This document shows, one piece after another, positions 1 through 5,424 of a stretch of 7,969 nucleotides of DNA. Below the pieces are notes generated by a model, which worked only from the letters and a program-made list of their open reading frames with translations, had not been told where the DNA came from and did not search any database. Each line of letters begins with the position of its first letter. Position 1 is the stretch's first letter. The stretch comes from CAZBWS01 sp964495705. Its GTDB lineage: Bacteria > Pseudomonadota > Gammaproteobacteria > HTCC5015. The stretch lies in contig CAZBWS010000087.1 of the NCBI GenBank assembly GCA_964495705.1, forward strand, positions 1 to 7,969, in the 5' to 3' direction. A program made the translations under genes and the position numbers.

Positions 1-58
1 AAACGGGCGCGGTTTACCGCGTCCGAGCCGAAGGCGTAAGTTTTGGTTCTTGTTAGGT
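1..58 (-). other. Partial integron attC site (5' half, cut by window edge)
   Basis: On the minus strand the site opens with the R'' box ACCTAAC (58-52), then a spacer and a GC-rich region containing the hairpin CGCGG-TTTA-CCGCG (8-21). The R' box would lie beyond the left edge. The R'' box is the exact complement of the R' box at 496-502 that starts the same cassette. The stop codon of the preceding ORF (TAA, 55-53) lies inside R'', a common arrangement in gene cassettes. Confidence 0.72.
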
Positions 59-484
59 TTTATATTGAAGCACAACATATAAAAAGCAAATAACTCCCGA
101 TAATAAGTTTGGCATACTTAGGAAAATTTGAGCACCTGATGCATAGAAAGAGAATAAGCCTGTTATTGTACAAAGTATACCTATAGGAAAAAGTGGTAGC
201 GATAAAACAGAATTAACTTCTTTGGGCAGGAACTTATTTAGTAATAGGTTGTTTACTGCAATATAAAGAGCTAAGCAGGAAGCTAGTAAGAGCAATGAAA
301 AGATACCGGTTTTGTTTGAAATAAAACATAGGAAGCTAATTTCATTTCCACTTGAACATTTTAACCCTGCTGCCATAAATGCGGGTAAAAGTAAGAATAT
401 ACCAACACAAAAATTAATTAAGATTGTGCCAATAAGAATAACCGAAGACACTATGAGGAACGATGTATGTTTAAGAAAGCTCAA
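53..484 (-). CDS. Cassette-borne small membrane protein, unknown function
   Basis: This is a 143-residue hydrophobic protein that I do not recognise. Four membrane segments are visible, at about residues 9-38, 60-82, 92-114 and 117-140, with short polar loops (KCSSGNE near 42-48, NKFLPKEV near 83-90). The start is a TTG at 484. An ATG a little upstream (491-489) is out of frame and hits a stop after six codons, and the in-frame codon three before TTG is a stop. No clear Shine-Dalgarno sequence is visible. The start lies 17 nt after the recombination point at 501/502 and the TAA lies inside the next attC, so the gene fills its cassette. Any promoter would have to lie in the upstream attC or further up the array. 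The reading frame is intact. A role in stress, defence or immunity, as for some cassette membrane proteins, would be speculation. Confidence 0.72.
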   Translation of the reverse strand: MSFLKHTSFLIVSSVILIGTILINFCVGIFLLLPAFMAAGLKCSSGNEISFLCFISNKTGIFSLLLLASCLALYIAVNNLLLNKFLPKEVNSVLSLPLFPIGILCTITGLFSFYASGAQIFLSMPNLLSGVICFLYVVLQYKT

Positions 485-495
485 CAGTCATGTAA

Positions 496-627
496 ACCTA
501 ACGCCTGCGGCACAGGCAGACAAAGTGTTTTGCGTTTTGTGTAAAGTGGCGCAGCCGACACAAAAGGTGCCGCGCTTTGGCTGTCCAGCGCAACGAAGTG
601 GAGCGTTTGTGCTGGCACTGGTTATAT
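496..627 (-). other. Complete integron attC site (about 132 bp)
   Basis: On the minus strand the order is R'' ATATAAC (627-621), L'' TGCCAGCACA (617-608), a long variable region, L' (complement of TGCGGCACA, 506-514) and R' GTTAGGT (502-496). The two arms pair over about 19 nt with one extra base on the L'' side, the extrahelical-base asymmetry that sets strand choice in attC recombination. The interior can form nested stems, for example TTTTGTGT (535-542) with ACACAAAA (558-565). The 3' end, GCAGGC-GTTAGGT, resembles many proteobacterial attC sites. Cleavage is expected between the G at 502 and the T at 501 on the minus strand. Confidence 0.87.
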
Positions 628-634
628 ACAAAGC

Positions 635-949
635 TTATTCCTCATCCTCAATATCTTTTAAAGAGTACTTTAAAGCTGCTATTTGCATTTCTTTCCACTC
701 TTCTTCTTTATAAACTTCAACATATGGGAAGTGCAAACCATAGAGGAGCGTAAAAGCTATGGAGCTCCATATGAATATGTATATGACAACTTCACTTTGA
801 TTCGTATTCCCTGACGGGTAGAGGTAGTCAATAAAGCCTAATGCCCAGTACACCAGCCAGCCAACTATAAACCCTACACCAGCTCCACCTACTAACAAGA
901 AAGGAATAGAGCGAATATATAAAGAAACGTATTTTTTAAATTTATTCAT
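635..949 (-). CDS. Cassette-borne two-TM protein with acidic tail, unknown function
   Basis: This is a 104-residue protein of no family I recognise. It has a basic N-terminus (MNKFKKY), a glycine-rich membrane helix at about residues 14-40 (VGGAGVGFIVG), a polar loop at about 42-52, a second helix at about 54-74, and a charged C-terminal tail rich in Glu and Lys that ends EDEE. The likely topology is both termini in the cytoplasm. The start is the ATG at 949, 26 nt after the cassette recombination point at 975/976; the Shine-Dalgarno sequence is weak. The stop lies 8 nt before the next attC R'' box. The gene is the only ORF of the complete cassette 502-975. Transcription may come from upstream, since spmAB is read in the same direction about 200 bp before it, or from an AT-rich promoter near the cassette start. 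The frame is intact, so the protein is probably expressed. Confidence 0.72.
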   Translation of the reverse strand: MNKFKKYVSLYIRSIPFLLVGGAGVGFIVGWLVYWALGFIDYLYPSGNTNQSEVVIYIFIWSSIAFTLLYGLHFPYVEVYKEEEWKEMQIAALKYSLKDIEDEE

Positions 950-969
950 TTACTGGTTTATTTGTGGGT

Positions 970-1042
970 ATATAACAGCTTATTCAACGACACCATGCCC
1001 CGCATATACATTTTGTCGTTGTTTTCTGTAGCTTAGTTTATT
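970..1042 (-). other. attC- or attI-like recombination site at the start of the array
   Basis: On the minus strand the R' box GTTATAT (976-970) is clear and is the exact complement of the R'' box of the same cassette (621-627). Upstream of it, CAACGACA (985-992) and TGTCGTTG (1014-1021) form a perfect 8-bp stem that could be the L boxes. The expected R'' is degenerate: the best candidate is the complement of GTTTATT (1036-1042), where only the AAC is conserved. The site may be a short decayed attC, an attI remnant, or a chromosomal target into which the array was inserted. Confidence 0.5.
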
Positions 1043-1169
1043 AAAAATAGAAATCTACAGTATTATCAATACACTTATCAATTTCACCAAAATAATGTTT
1101 CCGGGCAATGCGACACCATGTCGCTGTTTTCAGGTATTTGAACTTTTAATAACTAGGGGCCCAACCCAC
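1043..1169. repeat. Gene-free gap with a shortened copy of the boundary hairpin
   Basis: No gene is seen here. Positions 1110-1124 form the perfect hairpin GCGACA-CCA-TGTCGC, followed by TGTTTTC. The same elements, in the same order, occur in the array boundary site at 988-1026 (CGACACCATG, then TGTCG, then TGTTTTC), with about 17 extra bases inside the loop. The two therefore look like related copies, the one here having lost the central part. It has no T-run on the minus strand after the stem, so it is not a convincing terminator for spmAB. The rest of the gap is AT-rich and featureless. Confidence 0.45.
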
Positions 1170-2399
1170 CTACCCATAAAACCAATAAGCCACCCCAATC
1201 GCCGCTGCAATCCCCGCAAAGTCAGCAATCAAACCGCAGCTCAGCGCATAGCGAGTATGTCTAATCCCCACCGAGCCAAAATACACCGCCAGCACATAGA
1301 AGGTCGTCTCCGTAGAGCCTTGGATCGTTGCTGCCAACAAGGCCTGGAAAGAGTCCACACCATAGGTATTCATGGTCTCTAACATCATCGCCCTAGCTCC
1401 CGAACCACTGAGTGGTTTCATTAAGGCCGTGGGCAATGCGTCTACCCAGCGGCTATCCCAGCCGACAAGATCAACCACGCTGCGTACGCCGCCCATTAAT
1501 AGATCCAATGCACCACTGGCTCGAAAAACACCGACCGCTACTAACATAGCCAGTAAAAAGGGAATGATGTCTATTGCTGTTTTAAAACCCTGTTTCGCAC
1601 CGCTGATAAAGGTCTCATAGGTATTCACCTTTTTTACATGGGCGACTAACAAAAACATCAGTATCAAGGCAAAAATCAAAAAGTTGCTCATCAAGCTAGA
1701 CTGGCTTTGTAGCTGATTCATACCCAAGGTTGAGAAGTAAGCAATCATCGACATTAAGGCCGCAAAAGCCAAGCCCATATAAGCCAGCAACACCCCGTCG
1801 CGCCAATTAATTTTTTGCGCAACACTGACCGCAAGCAAGCCCGCCAAGCTAGAGCAGCTGGTGGCAATCAAAATAGGGATAAACACCGCAGCGGCATCCG
1901 CAGCACCTTGCTGAGCGCGATACAGTAAAACGGTGATGGGGAATAGTGTCACCGAGGACGTGTTCAAGACGAGGAACAGTATTTGCGCATTACTCGCAGT
2001 ATCAGGCTTGGGGTTTAGGCTTTGCAAGTCTTGCATTGCTTTAAGGCCCAAAGGAGTGGCTGCATTATCTAAACCCAAAACATTAGCCGATAAGTTCAGC
2101 GTTACTGATGAGATAGCCGGATGCCCCTTCGGCACTTCGGGCATTAAACGAGTAAACAAGGGAGAGAATAAATCCGCTAGCTTAGCAATTAGGCCACTGG
2201 CTTCACCAACTTTGACGACACCCAACCAAAAACTCAACACACCGATTAAGCCAATACTCAGCTCTACGGATAAGCTGGCCATATCAAAGCTGGCCTTAAC
2301 CATCTGCTGGAAGATATCCGCATTACCCAAGCCCAGCCATTGATAGCATGCTGAAATGAAGGCAAATACAAAAAAGCCCAGCCAAATGCGATGCAACAT
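1170..2399 (-). CDS. Fused SpmA-SpmB type nucleoside-recognition membrane protein
   Basis: This 409-residue protein joins two Gate (nucleoside-recognition) domains. The SpmA-like half has the signature LNLSANVLGLDNAATPLG (101-118), and the SpmB-like half, from about residue 260, has PLSGSGARAMM (329-339) and QGSTETTFYV (360-369). About eight to ten membrane helices are apparent. In sporulating Firmicutes spmA and spmB are adjacent genes needed for spore core dehydration; the fused form is known in non-sporulating proteobacteria, where its transported compound is not established. The length matches the sum of the two partners, so it is a natural fusion and not a sequencing artefact. The start ATG at 2399 is preceded by AAGGG about 9 nt upstream. 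It is divergent from the lipase-like gene at 2527 and lies just upstream of the cassette array on the same strand. Family assignment is firm; function is not. Confidence 0.88.
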   Translation of the reverse strand: MLHRIWLGFFVFAFISACYQWLGLGNADIFQQMVKASFDMASLSVELSIGLIGVLSFWLGVVKVGEASGLIAKLADLFSPLFTRLMPEVPKGHPAISSVTLNLSANVLGLDNAATPLGLKAMQDLQSLNPKPDTASNAQILFLVLNTSSVTLFPITVLLYRAQQGAADAAAVFIPILIATSCSSLAGLLAVSVAQKINWRDGVLLAYMGLAFAALMSMIAYFSTLGMNQLQSQSSLMSNFLIFALILMFLLVAHVKKVNTYETFISGAKQGFKTAIDIIPFLLAMLVAVGVFRASGALDLLMGGVRSVVDLVGWDSRWVDALPTALMKPLSGSGARAMMLETMNTYGVDSFQALLAATIQGSTETTFYVLAVYFGSVGIRHTRYALSCGLIADFAGIAAAIGVAYWFYG

Positions 2400-2437
2400 A
2401 ACCCTAAACCCTTAGTTGATAGGTGTCATTGTGAGGA

Positions 2438-2474
2438 TTTATATCGCATTATGGAAGCACCACTTACAGGTCAA
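2438..2474 (-). promoter_or_regulatory. Possible promoter for the spmAB-like gene
   Basis: On the minus strand TTGACC (2474-2469) is a good -35 element. With 17-bp spacing the -10 would be TAATGC (2451-2446), which is weak. A better -10 sequence, TATAAA (2443-2438), lies too far from this -35. Only the -35 is convincing, so the exact promoter is uncertain. The divergent intergenic region 2400-2526 holds nothing else on this strand. Confidence 0.3.
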
Positions 2475-2485
2475 TCTATATTATT

Positions 2486-2514
2486 TTCACAAATTAGAGT
2501 GCAGCTTCTAATTT
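2486..2514 (+). promoter_or_regulatory. Possible promoter for the lipase-like gene
   Basis: TTCACA (2486-2491, five of six matches to the -35 consensus) is followed after 17 bp by TAATTT (2509-2514, a modest -10). Transcription would start near 2521, inside the palindrome that follows. This supports a translation start downstream of the first in-frame ATG. Confidence 0.4.
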
Positions 2515-2518
2515 TAAT

Positions 2519-2534
2519 GTGTACAAATGTACAC
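2519..2534. promoter_or_regulatory. 16-bp perfect palindrome, candidate operator
   Basis: GTGTAC-AAAT-GTACAC is a perfect inverted repeat, also readable as two TGTACA boxes two bases apart. It lies directly after the predicted -10 and overlaps the first possible start codon of the hydrolase gene, the position of a typical repressor operator. The size and symmetry would suit a dimeric TetR- or GntR-type regulator, but nothing in the window identifies which. No second copy was found by eye. Confidence 0.5.
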
Positions 2535-3834
2535 TATGAATATAAAAACAGACAATCACATGCAAAATCAAACATCAAAGCGCCACACAGACTCTCCCCT
2601 AAACGGCGGATTGCGCCTTTTAGATGAAGGCATTGACAAGGGCACCCAACGCATAGAGGAGCTGCACAACAGCATCACTGAGCGTCCCTATAAGACCCTT
2701 AACCACATCCCTTTATTGAACATGGTCACGGCACCTTTAGAGAATGTTCAAAACAGTATCAGTAGCGGTATTTATCAGGCTTTGCGAAAGGCCGGACACC
2801 TGGTCTTGCGCAATGCAATACGCTTAGAAAGTGAGCAGGACCTTCCCCCTGCCGTTAAAGCCGCAGGTACAGATACTGTCATTGGTGCGGCCATAAACAG
2901 TGCCATTAATGGGGCGATTGGGGATCACTTAGAGACCACACACAATTCACTCTCATTAAGCATGGGCTTTTATCACCAAAATGAACCCGTGGAATTAGAT
3001 GCGGATAGCCTGCAAAAACAGTTTCCTAAGCTCAGTGAAAAAATCTGCATTATGGTACATGGCTTGTGTGTCAATGAAAGCGCTTGGCGCAGCTATTCAC
3101 AGCAACATTGGGGCAAGTCACAGGATTTTGGTCAGCTACTACAGCAAGAGTTAGGTTATACGCCATTTTATGTTCGCTACAATTCTGGGCGGCATATTTC
3201 TCACAACGGTCACGACCTCGACCTGCTGATTGAAGAATTAGTACAAAACTATCCCATTGATGTAAAAGACATTGTCATTATCGGCCATAGTATGGGCGGC
3301 TTAATTGCCCGCAGCGCCAACCACTTCACAGCCAGTAGTCACACCCTTTGGCACACCCAACTGAGTCAGGTTATTTGCCTAGGTTCACCTCACTTAGGCG
3401 CCCCCCTAGAGCAAGTCGCGCACCTGGGTACTGCTCTGCTAGAACAGGTATCTTTTACCCAACCCATTGCAAAAATCATCAAGCAGCGCAGCATCGGCAT
3501 CAAGGATTTGCGCTACGGATATGTTACCGATGAAGACTGGGACACACAGGATCAAGACTCACTAGAAGGCAATAAACGCACGATCGCCCAGCAGCTGAAG
3601 CATGTTAAATACAGCTTTATTGGCTCAAGTCTTAGCAAAGATACGCAACATCCAGTAGCCCATATACTGGGAGATATTCTTGTTCCGGTTAAAAGCTCTA
3701 CGGGAGATCACCACGCAGAAGAGCTGCGCGTGCCTTATTGTGATGATCGCTACAAACTACTCGGTGGTGTTAATCATATCGCTTTGCAAAACCACCCCTT
3801 GGCCTATGAGCAAATTAAAATCTGGCTTAGCTAG
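2527..3834 (+). CDS. PGAP1/lipase-like alpha/beta hydrolase
   Basis: This is a serine hydrolase of up to 435 residues, probably a lipase or carboxylesterase. The oxyanion-type segment HGLCVNE is at 178-184, the nucleophile elbow GHSMGG at 253-258 (Ser255), the likely catalytic Asp in GDILVP (Asp383), and the His in GGVNH (His417). The triad order and spacing fit the PGAP1-like/lipase class. An N-terminal extension of about 170 residues, partly helical (residues 60-145), precedes the catalytic domain; its role is unknown, and no signal peptide is visible, so it is probably cytoplasmic. The start is uncertain: ATGs lie at 2527, 2536 and 2560, none with a clear Shine-Dalgarno sequence. The palindrome at 2519-2534 and the predicted promoter favour 2536 or 2560. 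The 3' end overlaps the convergent acetoacetate-decarboxylase-like gene by 8 bp. The natural substrate is unknown. Confidence 0.85.
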   Translation: MYTMNIKTDNHMQNQTSKRHTDSPLNGGLRLLDEGIDKGTQRIEELHNSITERPYKTLNHIPLLNMVTAPLENVQNSISSGIYQALRKAGHLVLRNAIRLESEQDLPPAVKAAGTDTVIGAAINSAINGAIGDHLETTHNSLSLSMGFYHQNEPVELDADSLQKQFPKLSEKICIMVHGLCVNESAWRSYSQQHWGKSQDFGQLLQQELGYTPFYVRYNSGRHISHNGHDLDLLIEELVQNYPIDVKDIVIIGHSMGGLIARSANHFTASSHTLWHTQLSQVICLGSPHLGAPLEQVAHLGTALLEQVSFTQPIAKIIKQRSIGIKDLRYGYVTDEDWDTQDQDSLEGNKRTIAQQLKHVKYSFIGSSLSKDTQHPVAHILGDILVPVKSSTGDHHAEELRVPYCDDRYKLLGGVNHIALQNHPLAYEQIKIWLS

Positions 3835-4495
3835 CTTCCACCTGGGGCAATGGGAACTGCATTTGCATTGCCTCAGCTTTTAATACCGATAGAATTTTTA
3901 CACCATTTAGATCAGGGAATAGCCCTTGGTTAAACTCACCCTGTTTTAATTTAGCAAATTTGATCTTCGACTTCGCCGAAGGTGCGGTATAAAACAACTG
4001 ATCCTCCCAGTACTGGGCGACGGTTCTGAATTTCTCCGGTAGTAAGGCCGTAGTCACGGGCACGCCCCAAGATTTATGGCTCAAGTGAATATCGGCAATG
4101 AGATCCCCGCCATCAGGTAAGGTAATGCGGATATGCTCCTGAGAAGCAGTCTGCGCGGTAAAATCAAACTCGGCCAACTCCTTTGGGATTCCCCAGTTAT
4201 CTTGTCCATTGGTCACGCTTTCCATGCTTGATACATAGATTTTACTAATAGAGTAGCGCTCACCGCTGGGGAAACTAAACTTACCCGGAATAAACAGTAA
4301 CTCTCCGTAAGGCCCTGCACTACTACTCTCATAGTTCACCACCATCGCCGAACCAATACTTGGCACATAGCGCTCGAGCATATCCGCATCGATAAAACCA
4401 TTTTCTAACAACCACTGCGGTTCTGCTTTAAACATGACAATATAGCCATAGCCTTTTAAGGACCAAGGTGCGGGGATTTTTTTTATTTCTGGCAT
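3827..4495 (-). CDS. Acetoacetate decarboxylase-family protein
   Basis: This 222-residue protein resembles the acetoacetate decarboxylase (ADC) superfamily. The segment GPYGELLFIPG (61-71) carries the glutamate usual near the active site, and NWGIPKELAEF (100-110) matches the region holding the Schiff-base lysine. In classical ADC the motif is Pro-Lys-Lys, the second Lys lowering the pKa of the first; here it is Pro-Lys105-Glu, so the catalytic lysine appears present but its neighbour is reversed in charge. It may therefore act on another keto acid or have a non-decarboxylase role, as some ADC-like proteins do. The ATG at 4495 lies 13 nt inside the end of the upstream hydrolase gene, so the two are probably translationally coupled. 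The stop overlaps the convergent lipase-like gene. No signal peptide is present. Confidence 0.78.
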   Translation of the reverse strand: MPEIKKIPAPWSLKGYGYIVMFKAEPQWLLENGFIDADMLERYVPSIGSAMVVNYESSSAGPYGELLFIPGKFSFPSGERYSISKIYVSSMESVTNGQDNWGIPKELAEFDFTAQTASQEHIRITLPDGGDLIADIHLSHKSWGVPVTTALLPEKFRTVAQYWEDQLFYTAPSAKSKIKFAKLKQGEFNQGLFPDLNGVKILSVLKAEAMQMQFPLPQVEAS

Positions 4496-5250
4496 GCTTC
4501 ACTCATTGCGTTAACGCTTAATGGAATAATTTGTTGTAATGGCGCCCCCTCAAGAGTCCAGTGGCCAGACCCTTTTATCTCCTGATAACGGGCATTGGCA
4601 TAGCGCCTCGCGACTGAACGGCATACTGAAGCGGGAACAATGCGATCATGCTCCGCGCCAATCACTAAAACGGGACACTGTACTTGATCAAAATCAACAG
4701 CAGTTGTGCGCTGCCTATCAAGAAACCAAAAGGCAATTTCCGCAGCTGCACGGCCAGACTCAGGCAATTGATCTGCGTAATGCCGACGAGCATCCTCTTC
4801 TGGCACATGATTGAAAACACCCCAGCGCGCCTCTTTCCAACTCAGCTGAATCGGCTTACGCCAAAAACCCCACTTAGTCAGATGAAAGAAAAACAAACGC
4901 AACACCGAGGGTCGAAAGGCAAACACCCCCGCAGGGGCCGCAGGATTCAGCAATATCAGGTTTTTAAGACTTAGCTGTTGCGCGACACTTTGTACAATCA
5001 TACCGCCCATCGAGTGACCCACCAAGGTCACGGGGGTATCCAAGGCCTGAACAAACGCCACCACAAAGTCGATGTAATTCTGCAAGCTTATCTCGCCAAT
5101 GGCTATGCCTTGCTGGGTCTCCAAGCTGTCATGGAAAGGCAACGCAGGGCAATGCACTGTATGGCCTTGGTCTTGCATCTGCTGTTTAAAGCCCTCCCAG
5201 ACACTGGGCTTGCTCCACATACCATGGATACACACTAATGTTTCAGACAT
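4483..5250 (-). CDS. Alpha/beta hydrolase, esterase or lactonase type
   Basis: This 255-residue cytoplasmic alpha/beta hydrolase has the oxyanion-type HGMW (9-12), the nucleophile elbow GHSMGG (78-83, Ser80), a probable catalytic acid in GAEHDRIVP (Asp202) and the catalytic His in GSGHW (His230). A lid of about 60 residues (about 112-175, Trp- and Phe-rich) suggests a hydrophobic substrate. The GTG at 5277 could also open the frame, but the ATG at 5250 has AAAGGA five bases upstream and makes the N-terminus start right at the first beta strand, so I prefer it. It is the first gene of a two-gene unit with the ADC-like gene, which it overlaps by 13 nt, and it is divergent from the monooxygenase. 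Hydrolysis of an ester or lactone made by that enzyme is a reasonable inference. Confidence 0.87.
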   Translation of the reverse strand: MSETLVCIHGMWSKPSVWEGFKQQMQDQGHTVHCPALPFHDSLETQQGIAIGEISLQNYIDFVVAFVQALDTPVTLVGHSMGGMIVQSVAQQLSLKNLILLNPAAPAGVFAFRPSVLRLFFFHLTKWGFWRKPIQLSWKEARWGVFNHVPEEDARRHYADQLPESGRAAAEIAFWFLDRQRTTAVDFDQVQCPVLVIGAEHDRIVPASVCRSVARRYANARYQEIKGSGHWTLEGAPLQQIIPLSVNAMSEACQK

Positions 5251-5255
5251 GTTTT

Positions 5256-5261
5256 TCCTTT
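5256..5261 (-). promoter_or_regulatory. Ribosome binding site that fixes the hydrolase start
   Basis: AAAGGA on the minus strand, five bases before the ATG at 5250. It supports 5250 over the upstream GTG at 5277. Confidence 0.7.
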
Positions 5262-5299
5262 CATTTATTTGACTCACAGCCTAAAGCCATCAATACAAA

Positions 5300-5305
5300 A
5301 TTATA
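5300..5305 (-). promoter_or_regulatory. Consensus -10 box for the hydrolase/ADC-like unit
   Basis: A perfect TATAAT reads on the minus strand, about 50 bases before the ATG at 5250. No good -35 lies 16-18 bp upstream; TTGTCG (5332-5327) is 21 bp away. This may mean the promoter needs an activator, which would fit the symmetrical elements further upstream (5336-5390). Confidence 0.42.
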
Positions 5306-5335
5306 AGCTCTAAAACTATGAATTAACGACAAACT

Positions 5336-5349
5336 TGAGGGAAACCTCA
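5336..5349. repeat. TGAGG-GAAA-CCTCA hairpin in the divergent promoter region
   Basis: A 5-bp stem with a GNRA tetraloop, followed by TTTTTAT on the plus strand. It looks like a small terminator but lies between two divergent promoters with no plus-strand gene before it. It is more likely part of a regulator binding site, as its right half continues into the larger inverted repeat 5346-5390. Confidence 0.4.
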
Positions 5350-5390
5350 TTTTTATATTGACCCGCCCAACAAGGCAAGATAAAAATGAG
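5346..5390. promoter_or_regulatory. 11-bp inverted repeat bracketing the monooxygenase promoter
   Basis: CTCATTTTTAT (5346-5356) and ATAAAAATGAG (5380-5390) are perfect inverted copies with centres 34 bp apart, about three helical turns. The left arm ends just before the -35 and the right arm covers the -10 of the promoter at 5358-5386, so a protein bound to both arms would be expected to control transcription. The downstream TetR-family gene is the obvious candidate, unproven. Confidence 0.55.
5358..5386 (+). promoter_or_regulatory. Sigma-70 promoter of the monooxygenase gene
   Basis: TTGACC (5358-5363), a 17-bp spacer and TAAAAA (5381-5386) give five and four matches to the consensus hexamers with ideal spacing. 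Transcription would start near 5393, leaving a leader of about 30 nt before the ATG at 5425. Confidence 0.6.
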
Positions 5391-5424
5391 TAAATCCTCA
5401 ATAATTAAATCATAAGAGCATCAC

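Larger units (their letters stand above)
1..976 (-). mobile_element. Integron gene-cassette array (two cassettes), no integrase in view
   Basis: Three sites bearing the attC core boxes (RYYYAAC / GTTRRRY) occur at 52-58, 496-502 with 621-627, and 970-976. The boxes that belong to one cassette are exact reverse complements: GTTAGGT (52-58) with ACCTAAC (496-502), and GTTATATAC (621-629) with GTATATAAC (968-976). This is expected because the two boxes join into one attC when a cassette circularises. Read on the minus strand, each cassette starts at TTRRRY, has an ORF start 17-26 nt later, and ends its ORF at or near the next R'' box, which is the normal layout. The complete cassette is 502-975; the other (up to 501) runs off the left edge. 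The intI-proximal side should be at the right, but spmAB is there, so the array appears to lack an adjacent integrase. Base composition is more AT-rich than in the genes to the right. Confidence 0.82.

Noticed and set aside
312..713. 133-codon plus-strand ORF across the first attC
   Set aside because: It runs across two cassettes and a complete attC, antisense to both membrane-protein genes. A real gene would not bridge a recombination site in this way.
1..1042. Reading the cassette array on the plus strand
   Set aside because: Core boxes alone are nearly symmetrical, but plus-strand reading makes both ORFs antisense and removes the start-near-R', stop-in-R'' layout. The GGC-GTTAGGT end and the L-box asymmetry also fit the minus strand.
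1110..1130. Intrinsic terminator of the spmAB-like gene
   Set aside because: The hairpin is good, but a minus-strand terminator needs a T-run on the minus strand after the stem, and the T-rich stretch lies on the opposite side.
1095..1382. 95-codon plus-strand ORF at the array boundary
   Set aside because: It is mostly antisense to the end of the spmAB-like gene and its peptide has no family-like character.
1933..2343. 136-codon plus-strand ORF inside the spmAB-like gene
   Set aside because: It is fully antisense to a recognised conserved gene, has no ribosome binding site and no recognisable domain.
4539..5238. Three overlapping plus-strand ORFs opposite the alpha/beta hydrolase
   Set aside because: They are fully antisense to a gene with an intact catalytic triad, and their peptides look like reverse-strand noise.
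5251..5277. GTG start at 5277 for the alpha/beta hydrolase
   Set aside because: The ATG at 5250 has a good AAAGGA site five bases upstream, while the GTG has none and adds residues not expected before the first beta strand.
5336..5354. Intrinsic terminator in the divergent promoter region
   Set aside because: Stem plus T-run looks terminator-like, but no plus-strand gene ends before it, and the T-run is one arm of the larger inverted repeat.
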